Below the pieces are notes generated by a model. The model made no database searches, had not been told where the DNA came from, and was given only the letters and a program-made list of their open reading frames with translations. A DNA stretch of 5,809 nucleotides from Nitrospirota bacterium (GTDB taxonomy: Bacteria > Nitrospirota > Thermodesulfovibrionia > UBA6902 > DSMQ01), in contig JACQZD010000138.1 in assembly GCA_016207865.1 (NCBI GenBank), positions 1 through 5,809 of the forward strand. The letters run 5' to 3'. The stretch's first letter is position 1, and every line of letters begins with the position of its first letter. Positions 1-5,735 of the stretch are shown here, one piece after another. The position numbers were made by a program, and so were the translations under genes.

Positions 1-24
1 AAAAGATTCCGGACAAGCCGGAAT
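1..24 (-). terminator. Possible Rho-independent terminator of the yajC-HD operon
   Basis: Read leftward, the 7-bp GC-rich stem is followed directly by CTTTT at the window edge, which is the layout of an intrinsic terminator. It lies about 70 bases past the stop of the HD-domain gene, with no other hairpin of similar strength between. The T-run is cut by the window edge, so its length is unknown. The same sequence may be a dispersed repeat that serves as terminator by position. Confidence 0.45.
6..24. repeat. Short palindromic hairpin, REP-like dispersed element (edge of window)
   Basis: Seven-base perfect arms ATTCCGG (6-12) and CCGGAAT (18-24) flank a five-base loop ACAAG, and the outer context reads GATTCCGG...CCGGAATGAC. 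Hairpins of this 'ATTCCGG/CCGGAAT' type, followed by TGAC, are familiar as dispersed intergenic repeats in many bacterial genomes; that is recollection, and only one copy is visible here. The element may continue beyond base 1. The rest of 1-95 holds nothing I can call as a gene, only AT-rich sequence with two AGTTAC copies at 51-56 and 65-70. Confidence 0.6.
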
Positions 25-95
25 GACAATGTTGCAGCCTCCGAAAAGACAGTTACACGTTATAAGTTACAAAAATAAAAATTGTTCACTGTTTT

Positions 96-770
96 TTACG
101 CCATGCGCGTATCATTTATATAAAGCTGAAATTCACAGCCTAATGCGCTTGCGGCCTTTCTGCAGACAATCATCCTTGACAAAAATATTTCAAAGTATTC
201 AATGACCTGAGAGATGCCTGTATTTATCATAAGGTAAAGAATAATGGTCTTGGCCTTTGCATCAACGGTGAGTTTTGACTCTGTGGCGGCATAATTCACC
301 CTGTCGTGGATGTCAGAGCTTACCATGGACGGATTCCGGACCCGGCCCCTGTGCACATCTGCCTTGTCGGCAATGAGAATGGCCGCGGAAACCGGGTCGT
401 GAACCCCGATATCTTCGCTTTCATGAATGCCTATGGCTCCCATAATCCTGATAGTATCCTCTATGCTTATGTCAAAATCATTAAGAATATCACGGCTTAA
501 AAGGGCCCCGTGCTGGTCATGATTCTGCCGCCCTAAAAAATTGCCTATATCATGAAGGTAGCCTGCCGCTTTGGCCAGCAGTACATCTTTTTCAGGGTAT
601 TGAAGCTCCTTTAATATATATCCCGCAAAATCAGAAACCTTTGTGGCATGCCGGACGTTGTGTTCTGTATAGCCTATTGCTTCAAGGTATTTGTCTGCGC
701 CTTCAATATATAGTTTTACCTTGGCATTCTGCTTTAATTCTTCTAAATTTAATGGCAAACTTCTACTCAC
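96..770 (-). CDS. HD-domain metal-dependent phosphohydrolase
   Basis: A 224-residue cytoplasmic protein with no signal peptide or membrane segment. It shows the HD-superfamily metal-binding pattern: H41 (in HNVRHA), the H73-D74 pair in 'LHDIGN', H84 and H87 (NHDQH), H116 (IGIHES) and D135 (ADKAD). All ligands appear intact, so a divalent-metal phosphohydrolase is likely; the substrate (nucleotide, cyclic nucleotide or other phosphoester) cannot be read from sequence. After the HD core, residues 155-224 form a C-terminal extension (FLSRMIVCRKAASALGC) that I associate with a family of HD proteins in anaerobic bacteria, with lower certainty. The start is GTG at 768-770, overlapping the yajC stop by eight bases. 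No strong Shine-Dalgarno is visible, so translation is probably coupled to yajC. A TTG four codons later is an alternative start. Confidence 0.85.
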   Translation of the reverse strand: MSRSLPLNLEELKQNAKVKLYIEGADKYLEAIGYTEHNVRHATKVSDFAGYILKELQYPEKDVLLAKAAGYLHDIGNFLGRQNHDQHGALLSRDILNDFDISIEDTIRIMGAIGIHESEDIGVHDPVSAAILIADKADVHRGRVRNPSMVSSDIHDRVNYAATESKLTVDAKAKTIILYLMINTGISQVIEYFEIFLSRMIVCRKAASALGCEFQLYINDTRMA

Positions 771-1170
771 CCGCTCTTAAGTCGGCAATGAAATTACGGT
801 TAACCCTTATCCGTATATCTTCCTTTATGCCGATTTTTAAAACCATCCTGTCGCCGTCAACTTCCTCTATAATGCCTTCAATCCCGCCGGTGGTGATAAT
901 CTTGTCTCCCCGCTTAAGATTCTCAAGCATTTTCTTGTGATCTTTAGCTTTCTTGGACTGCGGCCGTATGAGAAGGAAGTAGAATATGACGAAAATAAAG
1001 ACTAAAGGCAGAAGCGATGTAAACATTGACTCCATCCCGCCGGGCTGGGCGCCGCCTGCATTTTTCGGCGCCGGAGACAGCGCATAAACCTCGTTAGATA
1101 ATAAACATATAACGGTGTAAATACCGCAAGATAATAAATATCTGACGGGGTAAACTTTATTTGTAAACAT
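763..1170 (-). CDS. yajC: Preprotein translocase accessory subunit YajC
   Basis: YajC is a small inner-membrane protein that joins SecD-SecF in the accessory complex of the SecYEG translocon. The 135-residue product has an N-terminal hydrophobic stretch (about 10-30, ending VYA, resembling a signal peptide), a Gly/Pro-rich linker (35-46), one membrane segment (about 50-68), then the family hallmark FYFLLIRPQ (63-71) followed by a basic stretch. The cytoplasmic domain contains GDKIITTGG (88-96). It is longer than the roughly 110-residue E. coli protein because of the N-terminal extension. I chose the ATG at 1168-1170 because AGGAGGT lies five bases upstream; a TTG nine codons earlier (1195-1197) would run through that site. 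The usual downstream secD is absent; an HD-domain gene follows instead, overlapping by eight bases. Confidence 0.93.
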   Translation of the reverse strand: MFTNKVYPVRYLLSCGIYTVICLLSNEVYALSPAPKNAGGAQPGGMESMFTSLLPLVFIFVIFYFLLIRPQSKKAKDHKKMLENLKRGDKIITTGGIEGIIEEVDGDRMVLKIGIKEDIRIRVNRNFIADLRAGE

Positions 1171-1175
1171 AATCC

Positions 1176-1182
1176 ACCTCCT
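1176..1182 (-). promoter_or_regulatory. Strong Shine-Dalgarno site that fixes the yajC start
   Basis: Read leftward the sequence is AGGAGGT, five bases before the ATG at 1170. It is the best ribosome binding site in the window and decides the start against the upstream in-frame TTG at 1197. Confidence 0.85.
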
Positions 1183-1205
1183 ATGGGTGATATTCAAATT
1201 TGATT

Positions 1206-1235
1206 AATATACCTTTAAAACGGTTGTTAAATCAA
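1206..1235 (-). promoter_or_regulatory. Probable sigma-70 promoter of yajC
   Basis: Leftward -35 TTGATT (1235-1230) and -10 TATATT (1211-1206) with an 18-base spacer match the sigma-70 consensus at 4 and 5 of 6 positions. Transcription would begin near 1198-1199, leaving a leader of about 30 bases that contains the AGGAGGT site. The promoter is back to back with the one for argH. Confidence 0.55.
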
Positions 1236-1257
1236 GATGCAAGTTAATAAAATAATC

Positions 1258-1287
1258 TTGACTACCATAAGCCTGTAGTTTTATTCT
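1258..1287 (+). promoter_or_regulatory. Probable sigma-70 promoter of argH, almost abutting the start codon
   Basis: TTGACT (1258-1263), preceded by an AT-rich stretch, is followed after 18 bases by TATTCT (1282-1287); the shifted hexamer TTATTC would give 17. A start of transcription about six to seven bases past the -10 falls near 1293-1295, only two to four bases ahead of the argH ATG at 1297. The -35 fits well; the -10 is moderate (4 of 6). No arginine-repressor box is evident to me. Confidence 0.5.
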
Positions 1288-1296
1288 TATCTCATT

Positions 1297-2670
1297 ATGA
1301 AAAAACCGTGGGCCGGAAGATTTACCGAAAAGACCGAAAAAATAGTTGAAGGTTTCACTTCCTCCATTTCTTTTGACAAACGCCTCTATGAGTGTGACAT
1401 TGACGGAAGCATCGCGCACACAAAAATGCTTGGAAAGCAAAAAATTATTTCCCGCAGGGAGATGGAGTTAATCATCCGGGGTCTTGATAAAGTCAGAGAG
1501 GAAATCAGGAACAATAAATTTAAGTTCAGGGATGAACTTGAAGACATACACATGAATATTGAACATGCGCTTATAAAAAAAATCGGCTCCGCAGGGGGCA
1601 AGCTTCATACGGCCAGAAGCCGTAATGACCAGACGGCCCTGGACCTCAGGCTTTTTATGAGGGAGGAGATAAGCAGTATCCTTAAACTTATAACAAGTTT
1701 TCAGAGAGTTTTGCTGGATATTGCAGAAAGGCATGTTGATACGCTTATGCCGGGGTATACGCACCTGCAAAGGGCCCAGCCTGTGCTCCTGGCTCATCAC
1801 CTGCTTGCATATCTTGAAATGCTTGAGCGGGATAAAGCGAGATTTAACGACTGCCTGAAAAGGGTTAATGTCATGCCTTTAGGCTCTGCCGCGCTGGCAG
1901 GCACAACGCTTCCCGTGGACAGAAAATACGTTGCCGGGCTTTTAAAATTTCCTGCAATATCCGGCAACAGCATGGACGCTGTATCAGACCGGGACTTTGT
2001 GATTGAATTTCTTTCCGCGTCCGGCTTGCTGATGGCGCATCTTTCACGCCTCGCCGAAGAGCTGGTGCTGTGGAGCAGTGCGGAGTTCGGCTTTATTGAA
2101 CTGCCTGACGCATACTCAACAGGCTCAAGCATTATGCCTCAGAAGAAGAACCCCGACGTCCCTGAATTGATAAGGGGCAAAACAGGCCGGGTGTTCGGGA
2201 GCCTGATTGCGATGCTGACAGTTTTAAAGGGACTGCCTCTTTCATACAACCGCGACCTGCAGGAGGACAAAGAGCCTGTATTTGACGCAGTTGATACGGT
2301 CAAGTCCTGCCTTTCGGTCTTAATCAAGATGCTGACGGAAATCAAATTTAAAATAAATGTACTAAAAAATGCGGCTGACGCCGGTTTTTCAACCGCTACT
2401 GACATTGCCGAGTACCTTGTCAGAAAAGGGATTCCTTTCAGAAATGCGCATGAAGCTGCGGGCCGGATTGTCAGATACTGCATCTGCAAAAACAAGACGC
2501 TTGCAGGATTAAGCTTAAAGGAATTTAAAGGCTTTTCAAAATTAATAGAGAGAGATATTTTTAAATGTCTTACGGTACGGGAATCCGTTAATAAAAAAAC
2601 TTCATACGGCGGAACTTCAAAAAAGAATGTGCTGGCCGCTTTAAAAAAATTTAAAAAATTATTAAAATAG
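1297..2670 (+). CDS. argH: Argininosuccinate lyase
   Basis: ArgH cleaves argininosuccinate to arginine and fumarate in the last step of arginine synthesis; it acts in the cytoplasm as a homotetramer of the fumarase/aspartase superfamily. The 457-residue product has the usual family length. It begins with the family opening KPWAGRF, carries TARSRNDQ (105-112), GYTHLQRAQP (153-162, with the catalytic-region His157), and the superfamily signature GSSIMPQKKNP (276-286), which contains the catalytic-loop serine. The C-terminal TSYGGTS (435-441) is also typical. The ATG is fixed by the conserved N-terminus, yet no Shine-Dalgarno precedes it (upstream ttattcttatctcatt). The last codons are A-rich and encode a Lys-rich tail. 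It is the first gene of a probable three-gene transcript with a lipoprotein gene and gmhA. Confidence 0.98.
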   Translation: MKKPWAGRFTEKTEKIVEGFTSSISFDKRLYECDIDGSIAHTKMLGKQKIISRREMELIIRGLDKVREEIRNNKFKFRDELEDIHMNIEHALIKKIGSAGGKLHTARSRNDQTALDLRLFMREEISSILKLITSFQRVLLDIAERHVDTLMPGYTHLQRAQPVLLAHHLLAYLEMLERDKARFNDCLKRVNVMPLGSAALAGTTLPVDRKYVAGLLKFPAISGNSMDAVSDRDFVIEFLSASGLLMAHLSRLAEELVLWSSAEFGFIELPDAYSTGSSIMPQKKNPDVPELIRGKTGRVFGSLIAMLTVLKGLPLSYNRDLQEDKEPVFDAVDTVKSCLSVLIKMLTEIKFKINVLKNAADAGFSTATDIAEYLVRKGIPFRNAHEAAGRIVRYCICKNKTLAGLSLKEFKGFSKLIERDIFKCLTVRESVNKKTSYGGTSKKNVLAALKKFKKLLK

Positions 2671-2679
2671 TGTTATACT

Positions 2680-2695
2680 TACTGCGAAGGCAGTA
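2680..2695 (+). other. Small hairpin after argH, weak attenuator or terminator candidate
   Basis: TACTGC (2680-2685), loop GAAG, GCAGTA (2690-2695) form a perfect six-base stem just ten bases after the argH stop, followed by TTTAA. The stem is short and the T-run only three bases, so it is unlikely to end transcription efficiently. It could reduce read-through into the next gene or protect the argH message end. Confidence 0.3.
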
Positions 2696-2706
2696 TTTAA
2701 CCGTTT

Positions 2707-2725
2707 AGCTTCCCCCTGAGGGGCT
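2707..2725 (+). promoter_or_regulatory. Shine-Dalgarno site of the lipoprotein gene, masked by a C-run hairpin
   Basis: GAGGGG at 2718-2723 is the only candidate ribosome binding site for the TTG start at 2727 (GAGG leaves a five-base gap). The run CCCCC at 2712-2716 can pair with the four Gs at 2720-2723 across a three- or four-base loop, and AGC/GCT at the flanks offers an alternative pairing. In that fold the binding site is closed. The TTG start is independently supported: an in-frame TAG lies at 2706-2708 and no other start codon sits between. Confidence 0.45.
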
Positions 2726-2726
2726 C

Positions 2727-3461
2727 TTGAAAAACAAAAAATTATTTTTAATTTCGTATGTATTGATTTCCTTTTTTCTTTCCGCCTGCGGCAGAAGGGC
2801 GGACCCTGCTTCGTTAGACCTCTACAAAAAAGAGGTCCCTGTTGCAAGAAATTTAAAGGCTCTAAGAACCCAGAGCGGCATAAATCTTACCTGGGAATTG
2901 CCCGAGGACAGGGATTTTTTCAGGAAGTCAATAAAAGGTTTTGTAGTTTTCAGGACGGATATACCGTATGATGTCTCAATAGAGAAATGCGAAATATGTG
3001 AATACAGGTCTATTGATTTTATCGTCATAGGCAAAGGTAATACTTTTAAATATTCCGATAAAGGCGCATTAAAGGCGCAGACATATGGATATAAAGTTAT
3101 TGTCATGGACAAAAATAACAGGATGAGCAGGGATTCTGATATTATCGTGGTCCCCGGTGAAAAACCTGCGTCTGAAAAAGGCAAGGCGGCCGCGCCAAAA
3201 CCTCCTTCAGGGCTTACCGCTGTTTATACGCATAAAAGCATTGTCATTACCTGGGATGAAATCCCGGGCGCGGATAGTTACAGGATTTACCGGTCGTTTA
3301 GCGGGAGTGATGATTTCAGAATTGCCGGAGAGTCGGCTACGCCTGTATTTACCGACAGAAATATAGAGCCTGCAAAAAAATATTATTACAAGGTTACGGC
3401 TGTCAGGGGCGCTGAGGGTCTTCCGTCAATTATTATTGAGGTCAAATCAGAGGTTTTTTAA
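2727..3461 (+). CDS. Envelope lipoprotein with two fibronectin type III domains
   Basis: A 244-residue exported lipoprotein of unknown specific role. It starts with a basic N-terminus (KNKK), a hydrophobic stretch (6-20) and a lipobox L18-S19-A20-C21, so Cys21 should be lipid-modified. Residue 22 is Gly, not Asp, which does not signal inner-membrane retention. Right after the cysteine, CGRRADP resembles the CG-basic-x-x-P start of LptM/YifL-like small lipoproteins. Two fibronectin type III-like beta domains follow, about 38-142 (INLTWELPE) and 159-241 (IVITWDEIPGADSYRIYR), joined by a Lys/Ala/Pro-rich linker (143-160). The first contains a C88-x-x-C91 pair. The TTG at 2727 is the only start that keeps the signal peptide. 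It sits 56 bases after argH and 2 bases before gmhA. A scaffold or binding role at the envelope is inference. Confidence 0.85.
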   Translation: MKNKKLFLISYVLISFFLSACGRRADPASLDLYKKEVPVARNLKALRTQSGINLTWELPEDRDFFRKSIKGFVVFRTDIPYDVSIEKCEICEYRSIDFIVIGKGNTFKYSDKGALKAQTYGYKVIVMDKNNRMSRDSDIIVVPGEKPASEKGKAAAPKPPSGLTAVYTHKSIVITWDEIPGADSYRIYRSFSGSDDFRIAGESATPVFTDRNIEPAKKYYYKVTAVRGAEGLPSIIIEVKSEVF

Positions 3462-3463
3462 TT

Positions 3464-4048
3464 ATGAAGAATAAGATTTTATCCATCTTTGAAGAAAGTA
3501 TATCTGTCAAGGGGCAGTTTATAAAAGAAAACGTTGATGCAATTGTTGAGGTTTCAAAGCTTCTTGCAGATACCTTTGACAGGGGCAATAAGCTGATGCT
3601 TTTCGGTAACGGAGGAAGCGCTACCGACGCCTCCCACATAGCGGCTGAATTTGTCAACAGGTTTAAGAGAGAGCGTCCCGGGCTCCCGGCCTTGGCGCTT
3701 AATACGGATATGTCAGTTATGACTGCTATTGCAAATGACTACGATTTTTCAGAGGTTTTTGCCCGGCAGGTCAAAGCGCTCGCGCAGGAAGGCGATGTGC
3801 TTATTGCTATAAGCACAAGCGGAAATTCGCCTAATGTGCTTAAAGCCGTTGAGGCTGGAAGAAAGAAGAAATTAAAGACAATAGCTCTGACCGGCGCCAA
3901 GGGAGATAAGCTTGCGTCAAAGGCTGACTATGCCTTTATTGTTCCTTCTACAAACACGCCGAGGGTTCAGGAGGTCCATATCACCCTCGGACATGTGCTT
4001 TGCCAGATGGTTGAAGAGATACTCTTTGAATCGCACAGGAAGAAGTAA
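3464..4048 (+). CDS. gmhA: D-sedoheptulose 7-phosphate isomerase
   Basis: GmhA converts sedoheptulose 7-phosphate to D-glycero-D-manno-heptose 7-phosphate, the first step toward ADP-heptose for the lipopolysaccharide inner core; it is a cytoplasmic SIS-domain tetramer. The 194-residue product matches the family's usual length. The phosphate-binding motifs are FGNGGSATDASH (47-58) and ISTSGNSPN (116-124). Zinc ligands line up with the known family positions: H58, E62, Q169 and H177 (E. coli 61, 65, 172, 180), a constant offset of three, so the site looks intact. The ATG lies two bases after the lipoprotein stop with GAGG at 3450-3453, ten bases upstream and inside the preceding gene, pointing to co-transcription and coupling. 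The remaining heptose genes are not in the window. The next gene has its own promoter. Confidence 0.96.
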   Translation: MKNKILSIFEESISVKGQFIKENVDAIVEVSKLLADTFDRGNKLMLFGNGGSATDASHIAAEFVNRFKRERPGLPALALNTDMSVMTAIANDYDFSEVFARQVKALAQEGDVLIAISTSGNSPNVLKAVEAGRKKKLKTIALTGAKGDKLASKADYAFIVPSTNTPRVQEVHITLGHVLCQMVEEILFESHRKK

Positions 4049-4069
4049 AAACCGCCCATATAAAAAATC

Positions 4070-4097
4070 TTGACAGTTGTGACGAAGATTGTATAAA
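4070..4097 (+). promoter_or_regulatory. Strong sigma-70 promoter of the secreted DUF1566 protein gene
   Basis: A perfect -35 TTGACA (4070-4075), preceded by an A-rich stretch, and -10 TATAAA (4092-4097) are separated by 16 bases. Transcription would start near 4104, giving a leader of about 55 bases. The -10 lies within an all-AT inverted repeat, TATAAAA-T-TTTTATA (4092-4106). No clear terminator for gmhA is visible in 4049-4069, so some read-through from upstream is possible. Confidence 0.7.
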
Positions 4098-4143
4098 ATT
4101 TTTATATATACTGATTTTGTCATACCTTAATTTTAAGATAATC

Positions 4144-4150
4144 AGGAGAG
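4144..4150 (+). promoter_or_regulatory. Shine-Dalgarno site fixing the start at 4159
   Basis: AGGAGAG eight bases before the ATG at 4159-4161. It favours this ATG over an in-frame TTG at 4117, whose product would carry 14 extra residues ahead of an otherwise textbook signal peptide. Confidence 0.75.
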
Positions 4151-4158
4151 CATTAACG

Positions 4159-5733
4159 ATGCGTAAATTCAGGGGAGTAATTTTAATCGCAGGGAGTTTA
4201 TTTTTAATGTTGTCTCATGCTGTATTTGCCGGCACAGTTAACCTGCCGCGCACAGGACAGGCTAAGTGTTATACATTAGACGGCGCTGAGATTGCCTGCG
4301 CAGGCACAGGTCAGGACGGGGAGATTCAGGCAGGAAAGGCGTGGCCCAATCCAAGGTTTACTGTAAGTGGTGATTGTATTACAGACAATCTCACAGGTTT
4401 AATGTGGGGCAGAAACGGGAATTTTTCTGGTAACACAATAATGTGGCAGGAAGCGCTGGATTATGCGGCGCAGTTGAACAGCGGCGCCGGATTATGCGGT
4501 TATACGGATTGGGTTTTGCCGAATGTCAATGAGCTTGAAAGCATTGTGAATGTAAGCGAGCCGGATCCTGCGGCATGGCTTAACGGGCAGGGATTTTACA
4601 ATGTCCAGCCGGACATCTACTGGACATCTACTACGGATGCCGACCTTTCATTTTTTGCGAGATACATTGATATACTGAACGGCTACGGGATTGTTGTCGG
4701 TAAGGACTACAGCAGCTACATCCTGCCGGTGCGTTCAGGACAGTCGGGCGGGGTTATTTCACTGCCTAAAACAGGGCAGACAATAAGCTATTCATTAGGA
4801 GACGACGGAGACCTTGAAAGAGGCGCTGTATGGCCGGATCCAAGGTTTACAGATAACGGCACCGGGACAGTTACAGATAACCTTACAGGTTTAATGTGGA
4901 CCAAGGATGCCAATGCACCCGGTCTTTCTTCATGTGATCCCGGAATAGATAAGACGTGGCAGGAGGCTCTTGATTATGTAACATGCCTGAACAGCAGCAG
5001 TTATCTTGGATATAATGACTGGCGTCTTCCGAATAAAAAAGAGCTTTACAGCCTGATTGACTTTTCACGTTTTAACCCTTCTTTGCAAATAAGACATCCT
5101 TTTACAAATGTGCAGGCGGATATCTACTGGACGTCTACCACAAGCGCTTACGATACGAACTCTGCGTGGTTTGTTGATTTATGGTATGGAGACTTGTATG
5201 ACGGCAGTAAGTATTACTTTTTTTATGTGTGGCCGGTACGCGGCGGAATTGTAGATAACGACCACGATGGTTATACCTCAGATGTGGACTGTAACGACAG
5301 CAATCCTGCAATTAACCCCGGCGCAGCCGAGATTGTAAACAACGGCATAGATGACGATTGCAACTCTGCTACGCCGATTCTTACTGCATCAGGTTCAGGC
5401 AATAACTATCCTGTTCCTTTATTCAGGGCCAGCTTAACGCTTAATGTAAATGCATCTTCATTGGGAACCGGCACTTTCAGTTATTACTATACCCGCGCCA
5501 GGCTGTATTTTGTGAGCACATTAATAACGGGAATATCAGTAACAAATGGGGTTGCAACGATTACAGGCGCAGGCAAGGTTAATAATGTTCCAGGATACAC
5601 TTTTACGGCAACAATTACAAATGGCAGTCCTGATAAAATGGGCTTGCAGATTAAAAAACCTGACAACACGATTTATTACAACGCGCCGTCTAAAGATTTA
5701 AGCAGTGGGAACTTTACGGTGGTAGGACAGTGA
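4159..5733 (+). CDS. Secreted protein: two tandem DUF1566 domains, MopE-type motif, beta-rich C-terminal domain
   Basis: A 524-residue exported protein of unknown function. Residues 1-24 form a Sec signal peptide (MRKF basic start, hydrophobic core, probable cleavage after VFA). Two DUF1566 (Lcl C-terminal-like) domains follow, about 26-193 and 198-363. Each shows LP-basic-TGQ, AWP or VWP-x-PRFT, TDNLTGLMW, WQEALDY, GY-x-DW-x-LPN, DIYWTSTT and a closing PVR. Residues 366-401 are an Asp-rich stretch (DNDHDGY, DCND, PGAAE, NNGIDDDC) of the MopE putative metal-binding type, including C378 and C401. Residues 405-524 are Gly/Ser/Thr-rich beta sequence with GKVNNVPGYTFTATITNG near the end, resembling C-terminal modules of other secreted bacterial proteins. 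No lipobox, transmembrane anchor or PEP-CTERM/LPXTG tail is seen. DUF1566 is thought to have a C-type-lectin-like fold, so a surface ligand-binding role is plausible but unproven. It is transcribed from its own promoter. Confidence 0.9.
   Translation: MRKFRGVILIAGSLFLMLSHAVFAGTVNLPRTGQAKCYTLDGAEIACAGTGQDGEIQAGKAWPNPRFTVSGDCITDNLTGLMWGRNGNFSGNTIMWQEALDYAAQLNSGAGLCGYTDWVLPNVNELESIVNVSEPDPAAWLNGQGFYNVQPDIYWTSTTDADLSFFARYIDILNGYGIVVGKDYSSYILPVRSGQSGGVISLPKTGQTISYSLGDDGDLERGAVWPDPRFTDNGTGTVTDNLTGLMWTKDANAPGLSSCDPGIDKTWQEALDYVTCLNSSSYLGYNDWRLPNKKELYSLIDFSRFNPSLQIRHPFTNVQADIYWTSTTSAYDTNSAWFVDLWYGDLYDGSKYYFFYVWPVRGGIVDNDHDGYTSDVDCNDSNPAINPGAAEIVNNGIDDDCNSATPILTASGSGNNYPVPLFRASLTLNVNASSLGTGTFSYYYTRARLYFVSTLITGISVTNGVATITGAGKVNNVPGYTFTATITNGSPDKMGLQIKKPDNTIYYNAPSKDLSSGNFTVVGQ
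4234..5247 (+). repeat. Tandem intragenic duplication encoding the two DUF1566 domains
   Basis: Unit 1 (about 4234-4743) and unit 2 (about 4750-5247) encode matching domains in the same order. Some DNA identity survives: acaggtttaatgtgg at 4393-4407 and 4885-4899 (offset 492), and atccaaggtttac at 4349-4361 and 4838-4850 (offset 489). The remainder has diverged: unit 1 has four cysteines (C37, C47, C73, C113), unit 2 only two (C259, C276). This is an old duplication with conserved landmarks, not a recent copy. Confidence 0.85.
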
Positions 5734-5735
5734 GA

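Noticed and set aside
1195..1197. Upstream TTG as the yajC start
   Set aside because: It would translate through the AGGAGGT site that sits five bases before the ATG at 1170, and it has no binding site of its own.
1468..2495. Several long leftward open frames (110-118 codons) inside argH
   Set aside because: They lie entirely opposite a certain argH, have low-complexity Ser/Leu-rich products with no recognisable motif, and lack binding sites. They are shadows of argH codon use.
2818..2836. Perfect six-base hairpin ACCTCT...AGAGGT inside the lipoprotein gene
   Set aside because: The stem is short, lies within coding sequence with an A-run as loop, and needs no explanation beyond chance and codon choice.
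2822..3184. Leftward 120-codon frame opposite the lipoprotein gene
   Set aside because: The opposite strand has a signal peptide, lipobox and two fibronectin III domains; this frame has no domain and no binding site.
4049..4069. Terminator directly after gmhA
   Set aside because: I could not find a GC-rich hairpin with a T-run here; only AT-rich sequence leading into the next promoter.
4117..4119. Upstream TTG as the start of the DUF1566 protein
   Set aside because: It adds 14 residues ahead of a complete signal peptide, and the ATG at 4159 has AGGAGAG eight bases upstream.
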